A DNA stretch of 64,000 nucleotides, taken from assembly GCF_040207875.1 (NCBI RefSeq), contig NZ_CP157942.1, positions 1,550,001 through 1,614,000 of the forward strand, given 5' to 3'. Positions 26,881 through 35,976 of the stretch are shown piece after piece (within the stretch, counting starts at the first letter, position 1; each line of letters begins with the position of its first letter). The stretch is from Wolbachia endosymbiont of Armadillidium arcangelii (GTDB lineage Bacteria > Pseudomonadota > Alphaproteobacteria > Rickettsiales > Anaplasmataceae). Made by a program: the position numbers and the translations under genes. Under the pieces are notes generated by a model. The model searched no databases. It had not been told where the DNA came from and worked only from the letters and a program-made list of their open reading frames with translations.

Positions 26881-27255
26881 TTACCCTAAATTTTCGTCAA
26901 AATAAGCTGTTTTATCCTTTTTTTCTTTATACTCTTCTGCTGTATCTAGGGGTTGCTTTTTAGCTGTGATATTTGGCCACTTTTGCGAATATTCTACGTT
27001 TATGTTATAAAATGATTTAAAGATTTTTTGTTCATTATTCAGTAAGCTTTCATCTAGCTCTAGAATATCTTTTATGGAATCATCAGTTACAATTGCATCT
27101 ACTGGACACTCAGGTATACACACTCCACAATCAATACACTCATCTGGGTTAATCACAAGCATGTTTTTACCTTCATAAAAGCAGTCAACGGGACATACTT
27201 CTACACAGTCCGTATATTTACATTTTATGCATTTATCTGTAACAAAATGCGTCAT
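26881..27255 (-). CDS. fdxA: FdxA-type seven-iron ferredoxin
   Basis: This 124-residue electron carrier has two cluster motifs. Cysteines 9, 12, 17, 21 and 25 lie in CIKCKYTDCVEVCPVDC, and cysteines 40, 43, 46 and 50 in CIDCGVCIPECP. The spacing with an insertion between C12 and C17 fits one [3Fe-4S] and one [4Fe-4S] cluster. The C-terminal half (YNINVEYSQKWPNITAKK) matches the extra domain found in FdxA of alphaproteobacteria. It is divergent from dprA with about 60 bp between the starts. Confidence 0.92.
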   Translation of the reverse strand: MTHFVTDKCIKCKYTDCVEVCPVDCFYEGKNMLVINPDECIDCGVCIPECPVDAIVTDDSIKDILELDESLLNNEQKIFKSFYNINVEYSQKWPNITAKKQPLDTAEEYKEKKDKTAYFDENLG

Positions 27256-27316
27256 AAAACACTGTATATTTACATTATCTTGGGTACACTAAATTGATAA
27301 GAAATTCAAGCCTTTT

Positions 27317-28393
27317 ATGAAGATAAATAAATTAAATAACGAAGAACTAGAAATATGGCTAAGCTTGGCTAGAGCTGTGGGACCAGTAAAGTTTTTTAGT
27401 ATACTAAGAGCATGTGGTTCGCTAGATGAAGTGCTTAAATATCTTAATGAGTTAGCTAATAAGGATTATGGAATTCAAAGTGCAAAAGAAGAAATTAAGA
27501 GTGCAGAAAAAATTGGAGCCAAAATAATACCAGCATGTGACCCAAGTTACCCCGATATTTTAAGGAATATAACGAATTGTCCAGCTGTAATAACCGTGCT
27601 TGGTGATGTATCATTATTAAGCCGTGAGATAATTGCAATAATTGGTGGTCGTAACTCTTCGATGAATGGAAGAAATTTTGCCAGTAAACTAGCACTTGAT
27701 TTAAGCAAAGCTGGTTTTGTTATCGTTTCTGGACTTGCAAAAGGAATCGATACCGCAGCAAACAGTGTAATATACAAAAATCATCCCACTATTGCTGTTA
27801 CAGCAAGCGGAATTGATGTGGTGTATCCAAAAGAGAATTTTGATCTATACAAAAGAATCACTGAAAATGGCGGATTAGTAATTACTGAGCTTCCATTTAC
27901 TACTAAACCAAAGCCTCAGTATTTTCCTCAAAGGAATCGTATTATATCTGGCCTGTCACTCGGTGTTGTGGTAATTGAAGCATCAAAAAAGTCTGGTTCT
28001 CTCATCACAGCAGATTTTGCTTTGAATCAAGGAAGAGAGGTGTTTGCAGTTTCTGGTTTCCCTCTAGATTCACGCTGTAGTGGTAGTAATTATTTAATTA
28101 AAAACGGCGCTAAACTTGTTGAATCCGCTGATGACATAATAGAGAGTATTAGGTTTAGTTTACCTCCTCAGCAAAAAAGTCTATTTGATATCGTTGCTGA
28201 CCAAAAACAAGGAAAATTACAACAGGCAAAATCTGTTATAGTTGATCATATTAACTCTGTACCTGTTGATATAGATGAACTTATATTAGCAAGCGGACTT
28301 TCTACCAACATAGCTCTAATGGCTCTTTTGGAACTGGAGTTGGAAAACAAAATAGAGCGTTCACCGGGGAATAAAATATCGTTAATTTTCTAA
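27317..28393 (+). CDS. dprA: DNA processing protein DprA
   Basis: This 358-residue DprA/Smf loads RecA on incoming single-stranded DNA in transformable bacteria. The Rossmann-like core is clear: ITVLGDVSLL, GGRNSSMNGRNFASKLA (about residues 110-127), VSGLAKGIDTAANS (about 138-151), GIDVVYPKEN, PQRNRIISGLS, and SGSLITADFALNQGREVFAV. A C-terminal winged-helix-like segment (VDIDELILASGLSTNIALMALLELELE) follows. It is intact, which is of interest in an intracellular bacterium not known to be transformable; a role in recombination or repair is likely. Confidence 0.93.
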   Translation: MKINKLNNEELEIWLSLARAVGPVKFFSILRACGSLDEVLKYLNELANKDYGIQSAKEEIKSAEKIGAKIIPACDPSYPDILRNITNCPAVITVLGDVSLLSREIIAIIGGRNSSMNGRNFASKLALDLSKAGFVIVSGLAKGIDTAANSVIYKNHPTIAVTASGIDVVYPKENFDLYKRITENGGLVITELPFTTKPKPQYFPQRNRIISGLSLGVVVIEASKKSGSLITADFALNQGREVFAVSGFPLDSRCSGSNYLIKNGAKLVESADDIIESIRFSLPPQQKSLFDIVADQKQGKLQQAKSVIVDHINSVPVDIDELILASGLSTNIALMALLELELENKIERSPGNKISLIF

Positions 28394-28456
28394 GCTATAA
28401 CCCCACAATCGTACGAAAATTGCAATTTGCAGGTAATTTGAGTAGTAGATGGTGTC

Positions 28457-28479
28457 ATTCCAGTGCGTGACACTGGGAT
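28457..28479. repeat. Short palindromic repeat beside the IS5 copy
   Basis: Arms ATTCCAGTG and CACTGGGAT surround a 5-base loop, with one G-T pair. The IS5 end begins at 28480, directly after it, so the element probably inserted at or within this repeat. Confidence 0.75.
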
Positions 28480-29478
28480 GGCTTTGTTGCATCGCTTATC
28501 GGATAGTGGGTAAAGCATAATAAATTCATGAAACTACCTCAAACTTAGCCATGCCAATATCAGTAAATTTATTGAGTAAGTAACATTTTATTAGCAACTC
28601 TTTTTCTCGATTTACTTCAGATCTATTTCTAAACAAATATTTGCTTGAAAAAAATCCTTCAATATATGACCTTTTTCCATAAACCGCTTCCACTCTTTCA
28701 CACCGTCTTTACCACATAATCTAATGGCAGCATTCCTTTCAGCCATATAATCCAATTTTGTATGCTCCACTGCACGATTTTTCGGTAAAATTTTTGTCTT
28801 TATATCATATACAATTTATAAAGCTTGCGCCTATCATAGGCTCTGTCTGCATATAATGCTTTTATAGCATGCTGAAATCAAGTCAGCAAGCACCGTAATG
28901 GTTGACCATTGCTATATTGTGCAGCTATAGCTTTTTTACTATTTATACTCAATATTACATCTTACCTGTTTATAACTGCGATACTTTCCTATTTTCCTTA
29001 CTGTGACCAGGGTATTATTATAAATTTGTGCTGTCTATTGCAATTTCAATATCTTCCATATTGTTTTTATCAACTCTGCAATCATTGATCTTAATATTGA
29101 GCTTTTTAAACCTTCTTGAAGCCTGCGAATAGCTAATGACTGCTAAGCCCTTTCCTACTTGCTGCAAATATCCTTTTATAAACCCTACCGTTTGTCTTAA
29201 GCCAATTCTAAAGAGACTAGCGACTATATGCACTAAAATCACAACTTTATTACTATAAATATAATTTCCACCTCGCATTTTGGGGCTATTTTCGTACCAA
29301 TTTTCCATTAATAAAATGAAAAATATTTCCTCTTTCTTGGAGAAATTTGTTATATTCATAGCAGTTGCTGACCTTCATTTTAGTTGGCATATTTTTCTTT
29401 CGTAGGTTAAATGCCTGTTTTATAGTGAATTTCGTCAGTAACTGCCAGTTCTTTTCTCTTGAGTGATGCAACAAAGCC
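28480..29478 (-). mobile_element. IS5-family insertion sequence with perfect ends but dead transposase
   Basis: Perfect 14-bp inverted ends (GGCTTTGTTGCATC at 28480-28493 and its complement at 29465-29478) bound 999 bp. The end sequence resembles the IS903/IS1031 branch of IS5. The reverse strand encodes recognisable transposase pieces: MPTKMKVSNCYEYNKFLQER near the 5' end, then YSQASRRFKKLNIKINDCRV and DIEIAIDSTNL (29018-29359), and KRSYIEGFF and NKFTDIGMAKFE near 28560-28680. Several frameshifts and stops separate them, so the transposase is inactive. Confidence 0.85.
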
Positions 29479-29562
29479 CACTGGCATCCATTTTTCCATC
29501 ACCATCAGAAACGTTGTATTTTAACATAAAGCAGCTACTTTTATACTCGCAAATTTAACTGG

Positions 29563-29698
29563 ATCCCAGTGTCTGGGCACTGGGATGACATCTTCTTACA
29601 GATAATGTTCGTACAGCTGCGCGCGTGATGCTGGAATCCAGCCTTTATCACTTGGTTGAAATTACTTTTTCTGGATTCCAGTGTCTGGGCACTGGAAT
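29563..29698. repeat. Two related palindromic hairpin repeats
   Basis: 29563-29586 has arms ATCCCAGTG/CACTGGGAT and 29675-29698 has arms ATTCCAGTG/CACTGGAAT. Both have the loop TCTGGG and are followed by ATGACA. The arm change from CC/GG to TC/GA is compensatory, which suggests the paired structure is maintained. The whole 29479-29846 stretch holds no gene that I can support. Confidence 0.85.
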
Positions 29699-29846
29699 GA
29701 CACCGTCTTGGATGGAAATCAGTGTCAGTATTTAGATGACACCACTTTTGTATAGAAATCAGTGTCACCTTGACAACCGTCAATCTCACTATATGTTAGC
29801 GGAATCTGCTGAGACGCACGTGATAGACCTATTCCTATATTGAGTA

Positions 29847-30575
29847 TTATCTATTTTTAGAATTAATAAGAGAAAAATTTTTCTCGACTTGTTGTATAAT
29901 TTTATAAAAGTGATCAAAATCTAAGCTTGCACTACCAATTAAAACTCCTAATAAATTTGGAATACTAAGTAAATTTTCTATATTTTCTGAGCTGACTGAA
30001 CCACCATATATAATGTGTTTTTTACCAGTACAAAATTTTATTGTCTCTATCACCTCAGCAATTGCGTCATTATTTGGCACATTTCCTGTTCCTATTGCCC
30101 ATATCGGTTCGTATGCTATGGTATATTCACCATGTGTTGGTAAACGGTTTTTACACTGATATTCTATTACTTCTTTTGTTTTTTTATTTTTATAATCTTC
30201 TGAGTTTTCACCTACGCAGATGATTGGGTGTAAGCCTGATTCTATTGCTGTTTCTGATTTCAGTTTTATTTCACTATCTGTTTCATGAGCTCTTTCAGAA
30301 TGTCCAAGTATTACGTAACTACATCCTAGCTCCTTTAACATTTCTGCGCTAATTTCGCCTGTATAAGAACCAGATTTTTTATGATGGCAGTTTTGTGCTC
30401 CTATTTTAATATTGTTGTCCAACTCTATATTGCTTGGAAATGATGTAAAAGGAGGGCAAATTACTAATTTAGAGGTAATTTTGTTGCTCTTATCATTAAG
30501 TTTGTCTATGAAGTCAACAAATGAAGAACGCGTTCCATTCATTTTCCAATTTGCTACTATTAAAAAGGACATCAA
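29847..30575 (-). CDS. tpiA: Triosephosphate isomerase
   Basis: It interconverts dihydroxyacetone phosphate and glyceraldehyde-3-phosphate. The 242-residue protein has all catalytic landmarks: Lys11 in VANWKMNGT, the histidine of ILGHSERA (about residue 92), and the glutamate of AYEPIWAIGTG (about residue 156). The phosphate-binding IYGGSVSSENI and GVLIGSASLD segments lie near the end. The start is one of two adjacent Met codons. It lies on the same strand as tRNA-Thr, whose 3' end is 22 bp upstream. Confidence 0.95.
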   Translation of the reverse strand: MMSFLIVANWKMNGTRSSFVDFIDKLNDKSNKITSKLVICPPFTSFPSNIELDNNIKIGAQNCHHKKSGSYTGEISAEMLKELGCSYVILGHSERAHETDSEIKLKSETAIESGLHPIICVGENSEDYKNKKTKEVIEYQCKNRLPTHGEYTIAYEPIWAIGTGNVPNNDAIAEVIETIKFCTGKKHIIYGGSVSSENIENLLSIPNLLGVLIGSASLDFDHFYKIIQQVEKNFSLINSKNR

Positions 30576-30596
30576 TTTTTCTTATATGGATAAGAG

Positions 30597-30669
<73 letters not shown>

Positions 30670-30746
30670 ATTAAATACACTGACAATATACAATTATCAG
30701 TGAATTTTCGTCAACTAATTTTTAAAAAACTGCATAATAAGATTAT

Positions 30747-31541
30747 ATGAGAAAATTTTTATTGAAGCCAAAAAAGAGTCTAGGGCAAAATTTTATTTTA
30801 TCGAATGAGATAACAAAAAGAATAGTTGCCTTAGCTGGTAGCCTGAAAGATTTTAATGTTATTGAAATTGGTCCTGGATATGGTGCGTTAACAAGGGAAA
30901 TATTGGCGTATAATCCAAAGTTTCTACTTTCTATAGAAAAAGATAGTAATTTAGTGAAACATCATGAACAATTGCTGAATGAGCATAAGGGAAAATATAG
31001 AATTATAGAAGCAGATGCACTTAATGTTGTAGAAAAAGAGCTGGTAGAATGTCCAGTTAAAGTCATTGCTAACTTGCCTTACAATATCTCGGTAGTGTTA
31101 TTTTTAAAGTGGTTAAATAATATAAAATTTTTTACGAGTTTGACGTTAATGTTCCAAAAGGAGGTAGCAGAGCGTATTACAGCAGAACCTAATTCTAAAG
31201 ATTATGGTTCCCTATCAGTGCTAAGCCAGTTACTATGCGACATAAAAAAGGAATTTGATATTGAATCTAAGGAGTTTTTTCCAAGACCAAAAGTATATTC
31301 TTCAGTAATTACAGTAAAACCTTTGTCCAACCTAAGATTTGCAGTCAATTTAGAAACCTTAACAAAGCTAACACGTGCTGTTTTTGCTCAAAGAAGAAAG
31401 ATGCTGAGAAATAGCTTGCAAAGTATAACTAGTGATGTCTCAACTATTCTTGAGAATGCTAAACTGAGTGGAGACGAACGTCCAGAAAGCTTAACTATTG
31501 AACAGTTTTGTTTGCTAGCAAATAACATAATTATGCGATAA
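30747..31541 (+). CDS. rsmA: 16S rRNA (adenine1518/1519-N6)-dimethyltransferase
   Basis: RsmA (KsgA) dimethylates two adjacent adenines in the 3' hairpin of 16S rRNA. The 264-residue protein opens with KKSLGQNFILSNEI, the family start. It has the SAM motif VIEIGPGYGALTREIL (about residues 38-53), the IEADALNVV strand and the catalytic ANLPYNIS motif (about 109-116). The C-terminal part has FFPRPKVYSSVI and FAQRRKMLRNSL, both conserved. It is intact. Confidence 0.95.
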   Translation: MRKFLLKPKKSLGQNFILSNEITKRIVALAGSLKDFNVIEIGPGYGALTREILAYNPKFLLSIEKDSNLVKHHEQLLNEHKGKYRIIEADALNVVEKELVECPVKVIANLPYNISVVLFLKWLNNIKFFTSLTLMFQKEVAERITAEPNSKDYGSLSVLSQLLCDIKKEFDIESKEFFPRPKVYSSVITVKPLSNLRFAVNLETLTKLTRAVFAQRRKMLRNSLQSITSDVSTILENAKLSGDERPESLTIEQFCLLANNIIMR

Positions 31542-31659
31542 ATATATTAGAAGCTACATCCCTATCCTATTTTGATCTAAAAACAGCTGGAGCCAGGCTA
31601 ATTTTACAAAAGCTCTATTGCAATTTCATTAATTGGCGTATAAGCTTTAAATAAAGCAT

Positions 31660-33153
31660 ATGAAAAAAATGGAAGCTTGTTATTCGTTTGACGATGTACT
31701 TCTCTTACCAGCCTATTCTGATGTATTGCCTCGTGATGCAGATACAAAAACTTATTTAACAAATAATATAGAACTAAATATCCCTCTCATATCCTCCGCA
31801 ATGGATACTGTTACTGAATCAGGCTTTGCAATAGCTATTGCCCAACATGGGGGAATAGGTTGCATACATAAGAATTTATCAATAGATGAACAAGTTTTAG
31901 AAGTAAGAAGGGTGAAAAAATATGAAAGTTGGATCGTGTATAACCCAATTACAATTTCCCCAGATAAAACGGTTGCGGAAGCAATTTCATTAATGAGAGA
32001 GTACAACTATTCTGGAATTCCTGTAGTTGAGCAACGCAAGTTAGTGGGAATTTTAACTAACCGAGATGTAAGATTTATTGAAGACCAGAACATGAATATA
32101 AAAGTTTCCGAAGTAATGACAAAAGATAAGTTAGTGACAGTGCGGGAGCAGGAAGTGAGTAGCGCCTCAGCAATGAAATTGTTGCATGCAAATAGAATAG
32201 AGAAGCTTTTGGTTGTTGATAAAAATTCTTGTTGCATAGGCCTAATTACAGTTAAAGACATTGAAAAATACAATAGATATCCAAATTCGTGTAAAGACAG
32301 TAAAGGTCGGCTCAGAGTTGCCGCTGCAATTGGTACTGGTAAAAAAGATGATATAGAAAGATGTGAAGCTTTGATCGAAGAAGAAGTCGATGTGGTTATT
32401 GTAGATACCGCTCATGGTCATTCCCAAAACGTTATCAGCACCATTAGAGAAATAAAAAAGATGTATCCGAATACGCAATTAATCGGCGGAAATATTACAA
32501 CAAAGGAGGCTGCTGAAGCGTTGATTGATGCTGGTGTTGATGCAGTGAAGGTTGGAATAGGACCCGGATCAATTTGTACTACCAGAATAGTTACAGGTGT
32601 TGGTATACCGCAATTCTCTGCAATCAAGAATGTTGCAGAGGTGTGTAGAACAAAAAACGTCAGACTAATTGCTGATGGTGGGATAAAATACTCGGGAGAT
32701 GTTGCAAAAGCTATTGCAGCTGGTGCTGATACTGTGATGATAGGTTCAATCTTTGCTGGTACTGACGAAAGCCCAGGTGAGATTATCATGTATAAGGGTA
32801 GAGCATATAAAGAATATCGAGGAATGGGATCTATTAGCGCAATGAAAAGAGGTTCAGCTAGCCGTTATTTTCAAGATAAAGATTCAAAGCTTGATTTAGT
32901 CCCACAAGGAGTAGAAGCAAGAGTTCCTTTTAAAGGTCCAGCTTCAGGAGTGATCTGTCAATTAATTGGTGGATTGCAAGCTGCAATGGGTTATACTGGT
33001 AATCGTAATATAGAAGAGATGAAAAAAAACTGCAAATTTGTTACTATTACTGCATCAGGATTAAGAGAAAGTCATGCTCATGATATAATCATTACACAGG
33101 AAGCTCCAAATTACGCTTATCAAGCATACAACCTGTCAGATGATTCAGAGTAG
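31660..33153 (+). CDS. guaB: IMP dehydrogenase
   Basis: GuaB oxidises IMP to XMP in guanine nucleotide synthesis. The 497-residue enzyme has the standard layout: the barrel start (YSFDDVLLLPAYSDVLP), two CBS domains at about residues 95-200 (NPITISPDKTVAEAI and VMTKDKLVTVREQE), and the catalytic-cysteine loop GIGPGSICTTRIVTGVG with Cys near residue 305. DGGIKYSGDVAKAIAAGAD and the flap YRGMGSISAMKRGSASRYF follow. Family length is about 490. Confidence 0.96.
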   Translation: MKKMEACYSFDDVLLLPAYSDVLPRDADTKTYLTNNIELNIPLISSAMDTVTESGFAIAIAQHGGIGCIHKNLSIDEQVLEVRRVKKYESWIVYNPITISPDKTVAEAISLMREYNYSGIPVVEQRKLVGILTNRDVRFIEDQNMNIKVSEVMTKDKLVTVREQEVSSASAMKLLHANRIEKLLVVDKNSCCIGLITVKDIEKYNRYPNSCKDSKGRLRVAAAIGTGKKDDIERCEALIEEEVDVVIVDTAHGHSQNVISTIREIKKMYPNTQLIGGNITTKEAAEALIDAGVDAVKVGIGPGSICTTRIVTGVGIPQFSAIKNVAEVCRTKNVRLIADGGIKYSGDVAKAIAAGADTVMIGSIFAGTDESPGEIIMYKGRAYKEYRGMGSISAMKRGSASRYFQDKDSKLDLVPQGVEARVPFKGPASGVICQLIGGLQAAMGYTGNRNIEEMKKNCKFVTITASGLRESHAHDIIITQEAPNYAYQAYNLSDDSE

Positions 33154-33436
33154 ATACGATTCTTTTTGGAATATGTCAACTCCAATACTGATACACAATT
33201 GTATAAACATACTAATATTAAGAGTCCAAAAGATGTCATTTACGTAGCTGATACTGGAAAATTGATTGTAAATAAACTGACTGTACAAAATTTTCGATCA
33301 AAACTAGTGCTACACGCTGGAACAGCAACTTAAGGTAGATTACCAACTTAACTATCTATCTGGTAAATCCAAATTATTTTAGCTATAAGAGCGTTTTACT
33401 TTTTGCTCAGCATATCCAATCATAACTGGCTTACTT

Positions 33437-34843
33437 CTAGTGATTCATAGAGTTAAAAAAGTCAGCATTGCTCTTTGTTAAAAGTAATTTGTCGCGCAAA
33501 AACTCCATCGCTTCAACAGATCCCATAGGACTAAGTATCCTACGCAACACCCATATTTTATTTAGTATAGCCTTATTAACTAATAGCTCTTCCTTCCTTG
33601 TTCCGGATTTTGTAATATCAATAGCAGGAAATATACGTTTATCAGCAAGCTTTCTATCGAGTATAATTTCAGCATTACCTGTACCTTTAAACTCCTCAAA
33701 AATAACTTCATCCATTTTTGAACCAGTTTCTATAAGAGCTGTAGCGATAATTGTCAAAGAACCACCATTTTCAATATTACGAGCTGCTCCAAAAAAGCGT
33801 TTTGGTCTCTGCAGTGCATTTGAATCTACACCGCCAGTTAGAACTTTTCCAGACGAAGGAATTACTGCATTATAAGCACGTGCAAGACGAGTTATAGAAT
33901 CAAGCAAAATCACTACATCTTTTTTGTGCTCGACCATTCTTTTAGCTTTTTCTATTACTATTTCAGCAAGCTGGACATGACGATAGGCAGGTTCATCAAA
34001 TGTAGAGCTTACCACTTCACCCTTTACAGAGCGCATCATATCTGTCACCTCTTCGGGTCTTTCATCTATAAGTAATACTATTAGTTCTATTTCAGGATGA
34101 TTTGTAGCTATAGAGTGAGCCATTTGCTGAAGCAATATCGTTTTTCCTATACGAGGCGGAGCAACTATCAATGCTCTTTGTCCTTTTCCAAGAGGTGTCA
34201 CTATATCCACAGCACGCATATTTATATCTTTTTTATTATCTCCACTGCTGTTGTTTTCAAGGATTAAGCTCTCTTCAGGATAAAGAGGAAGCAAATTATC
34301 AAAATGGACGTACTTTCTTAATTCACTGACTTCAGTAGAGTTTATACTTTGAACCTTAGTTAAAGTAAAATATCTTTCTTTATCACCAGGTGGCCTTATT
34401 TCCCCATATACCATATCTCCTGTGCGTAAATTAAACTTCTTTATTTGCCCGTTGGAAATAAAAACATCATCGGTACTTGGGGCATAATTTGCACTTGCTG
34501 AACGTAAGAAACCGAAACCATCAGGCAATATTTCCACTATTCCACTCCCTGTGGTTATGCCTCCTTCTTCGCTCATTTTCTTCATTAAGCTGAATATTAT
34601 TTCTTGCTTTAGCATTCTACCATTGCTTTTACCGTTAGTTGAAATTTTTCTTTCTTCAGCTAACTCTAACAATTCTTCTGCTGTTTTCTTTTTTAATTCG
34701 CTCAGATCTAATGTTTTTTTGTTTTTTTCAGTACCTTCAATGGCTATCTGGTTTACTGTATCATTATTGTGAACTCGTTCACCTTTTTCAGGTTGATCTA
34801 TAACCTTTCCTTTTGCTAAGACATCTTCATTGATTGTTGTCAT
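33437..34843 (-). CDS. rho: Transcription termination factor Rho
   Basis: Rho is the hexameric RNA helicase that ends transcription. The 468-residue protein has a charged 40-residue N-terminal extension before LDLSELKKKTAEELLELAEE. The RNA-binding cold-shock-like domain contains GILEILPDGFGFLRS-type sequence (here GIVEILPDGFGFLRSAS). Walker A is APPRIGKT (about residues 226-233) and Walker B is VVILLDSITRLARAYN. The Q- and R-loops and the conserved GGVDSNALQRPKRFFGAARN segment are present. Family length is about 420, so the N-terminal extension accounts for the excess. Confidence 0.96.
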   Translation of the reverse strand: MTTINEDVLAKGKVIDQPEKGERVHNNDTVNQIAIEGTEKNKKTLDLSELKKKTAEELLELAEERKISTNGKSNGRMLKQEIIFSLMKKMSEEGGITTGSGIVEILPDGFGFLRSASANYAPSTDDVFISNGQIKKFNLRTGDMVYGEIRPPGDKERYFTLTKVQSINSTEVSELRKYVHFDNLLPLYPEESLILENNSSGDNKKDINMRAVDIVTPLGKGQRALIVAPPRIGKTILLQQMAHSIATNHPEIELIVLLIDERPEEVTDMMRSVKGEVVSSTFDEPAYRHVQLAEIVIEKAKRMVEHKKDVVILLDSITRLARAYNAVIPSSGKVLTGGVDSNALQRPKRFFGAARNIENGGSLTIIATALIETGSKMDEVIFEEFKGTGNAEIILDRKLADKRIFPAIDITKSGTRKEELLVNKAILNKIWVLRRILSPMGSVEAMEFLRDKLLLTKSNADFFNSMNH

Positions 34844-35038
34844 AATCCTCCAAAAATTTTAACTGATGCTTACTAACCTAAGATGTGACTATAAGATAAT
34901 AAATGAGCTAGTTTTTAGTGCGTACTTAAGCTTAATTACTATTAAACTAGATACTTTATTTATATTATACTGACAAAAACTAACAAGTCAAGTTAATTTA
35001 ATGTTCACAAATCGCAAAAATTTGAGAATCATCAATAG

Positions 35039-35641
35039 CTATTCATTTATATTTTTTAACCTTCGTTGTTTTTCTTCTTCTACCTTTGCTTTTTCCACTT
35101 CCGCTTCTAAATTTTCCTGGCTACATAAGCCGAGCAGTACAGGATCTTGGGGTTTTATATTGTGCATGTTATGATGAGATCCATCTCTTATTTGCTCAAC
35201 TGTATAATTTGTTGTACTCACTAGCTTAGCTATAACATAATTGTTAAAGATAGGAAATTTTTTTACCAAATAATAAATCGCATTAGGTTTATCTCTACGC
35301 CTTATTGTAGAAGCAAAGCCAAGAATGCTGCAAACCGCTTTTCTCCTTTTTTTTATATTTTCCATAATCAAATTTGGCACACGATTTGGATTTTTTTTGC
35401 AATCATCGATTTCTTTTTCAGTAATTATTCCAGAAATAATAGGGTCATACTTTTCAACTTCTATTTCCTCATCAGCTATGTCTTGTACTTTTTCAAGGGC
35501 TAACTTGCAACATTGTGCTATTTGATTAAAAGTTAAACTAGTGTTATCTACCAGCCAAGCAGCTATTTGCATGAGAAATTGTTCATTTTTATCGTTATTG
35601 TCCTTAGAAGGCTCCATTGACATCAAAAAAACATCTCCCAT
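35039..35641 (-). CDS. DUF1013 / TrcR-like cell-cycle regulator
   Basis: This 200-residue protein matches the alphaproteobacterial DUF1013 family, which includes TrcR, an RNA-polymerase-associated cell-cycle transcription factor of Caulobacter. Visible family blocks are AAWLVDNTSLTFNQIAQCC (a first helix-turn-helix, about residues 27-45), IADEEIEVEKYDPI, RRDKPNAIYYLVKKFP, TTNYTVEQIRDGSHHN (a second helix-turn-helix-like unit), and IKPQDPVLLGLCSQENLEAEV. The C-terminal 20 residues are charged. The start could be one of the Met codons at 35641 or nearby. It is divergent from the PpiD-like gene. Confidence 0.85.
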   Translation of the reverse strand: MGDVFLMSMEPSKDNNDKNEQFLMQIAAWLVDNTSLTFNQIAQCCKLALEKVQDIADEEIEVEKYDPIISGIITEKEIDDCKKNPNRVPNLIMENIKKRRKAVCSILGFASTIRRRDKPNAIYYLVKKFPIFNNYVIAKLVSTTNYTVEQIRDGSHHNMHNIKPQDPVLLGLCSQENLEAEVEKAKVEEEKQRRLKNINE

Positions 35642-35976
35642 GTTAATATTCCTTTACTGTTATAAAGATAAAATATAAGCTATTAAAACTAAAAAAGCAT
35701 TAACTTTGTCATTCAACAACTTTTTGGTTTATATTTCTCACCTCTTAGGTTAATTAAATGCGCTTACCTTTAAGCATATTTCAAACGATTCAAAAAAATA
35801 TTTTCCCTTCTTAAGGTATAGTATAACTCAGTTGAATATATGTTTTTATCTAAGAGGAGAGTTAAATTTTAAGTTAATATATTGTAATATTATATATATT
35901 AGCTAATAAAGCAACAGGTTTACAAGAATTATATTATCACTATCCTATCATTAACCATTAATTAACTGAGTTTAAA
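35642..35976. other. 335-bp divergent intergenic region
   Basis: This gap separates two divergent genes and must hold both promoters. I see no gene or RNA. It is very AT-rich and contains the CtrA-like box listed separately at 35951-35965. Confidence 0.5.
35951..35965 (+). promoter_or_regulatory. Candidate CtrA-binding box (TTAA-N7-TTAA)
   Basis: TTAACCATTAATTAA fits the CtrA consensus of two TTAA half-sites with 7 bases between, and includes the extended TTAACCAT form. It ends 11 bp before the ATG of the PpiD-like gene, close to or overlapping the expected ribosome-binding or transcription start region. CtrA would be more likely to repress than to activate from there. TTAA boxes are common by chance in AT-rich DNA, hence the moderate confidence. 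Confidence 0.4.

Noticed and set aside
29563..29698. Possible CRISPR-like array
   Set aside because: Only two hairpin repeats about 110 bp apart without regular spacers or cas genes.
29541..29789. Reverse-strand 82-codon frame
   Set aside because: Runs through palindromic repeats; translation of repeat DNA.
33154..33436. Possible small gene between guaB and rho
   Set aside because: No frame longer than a few dozen codons with a start and ribosome site; looks like plain intergenic DNA.
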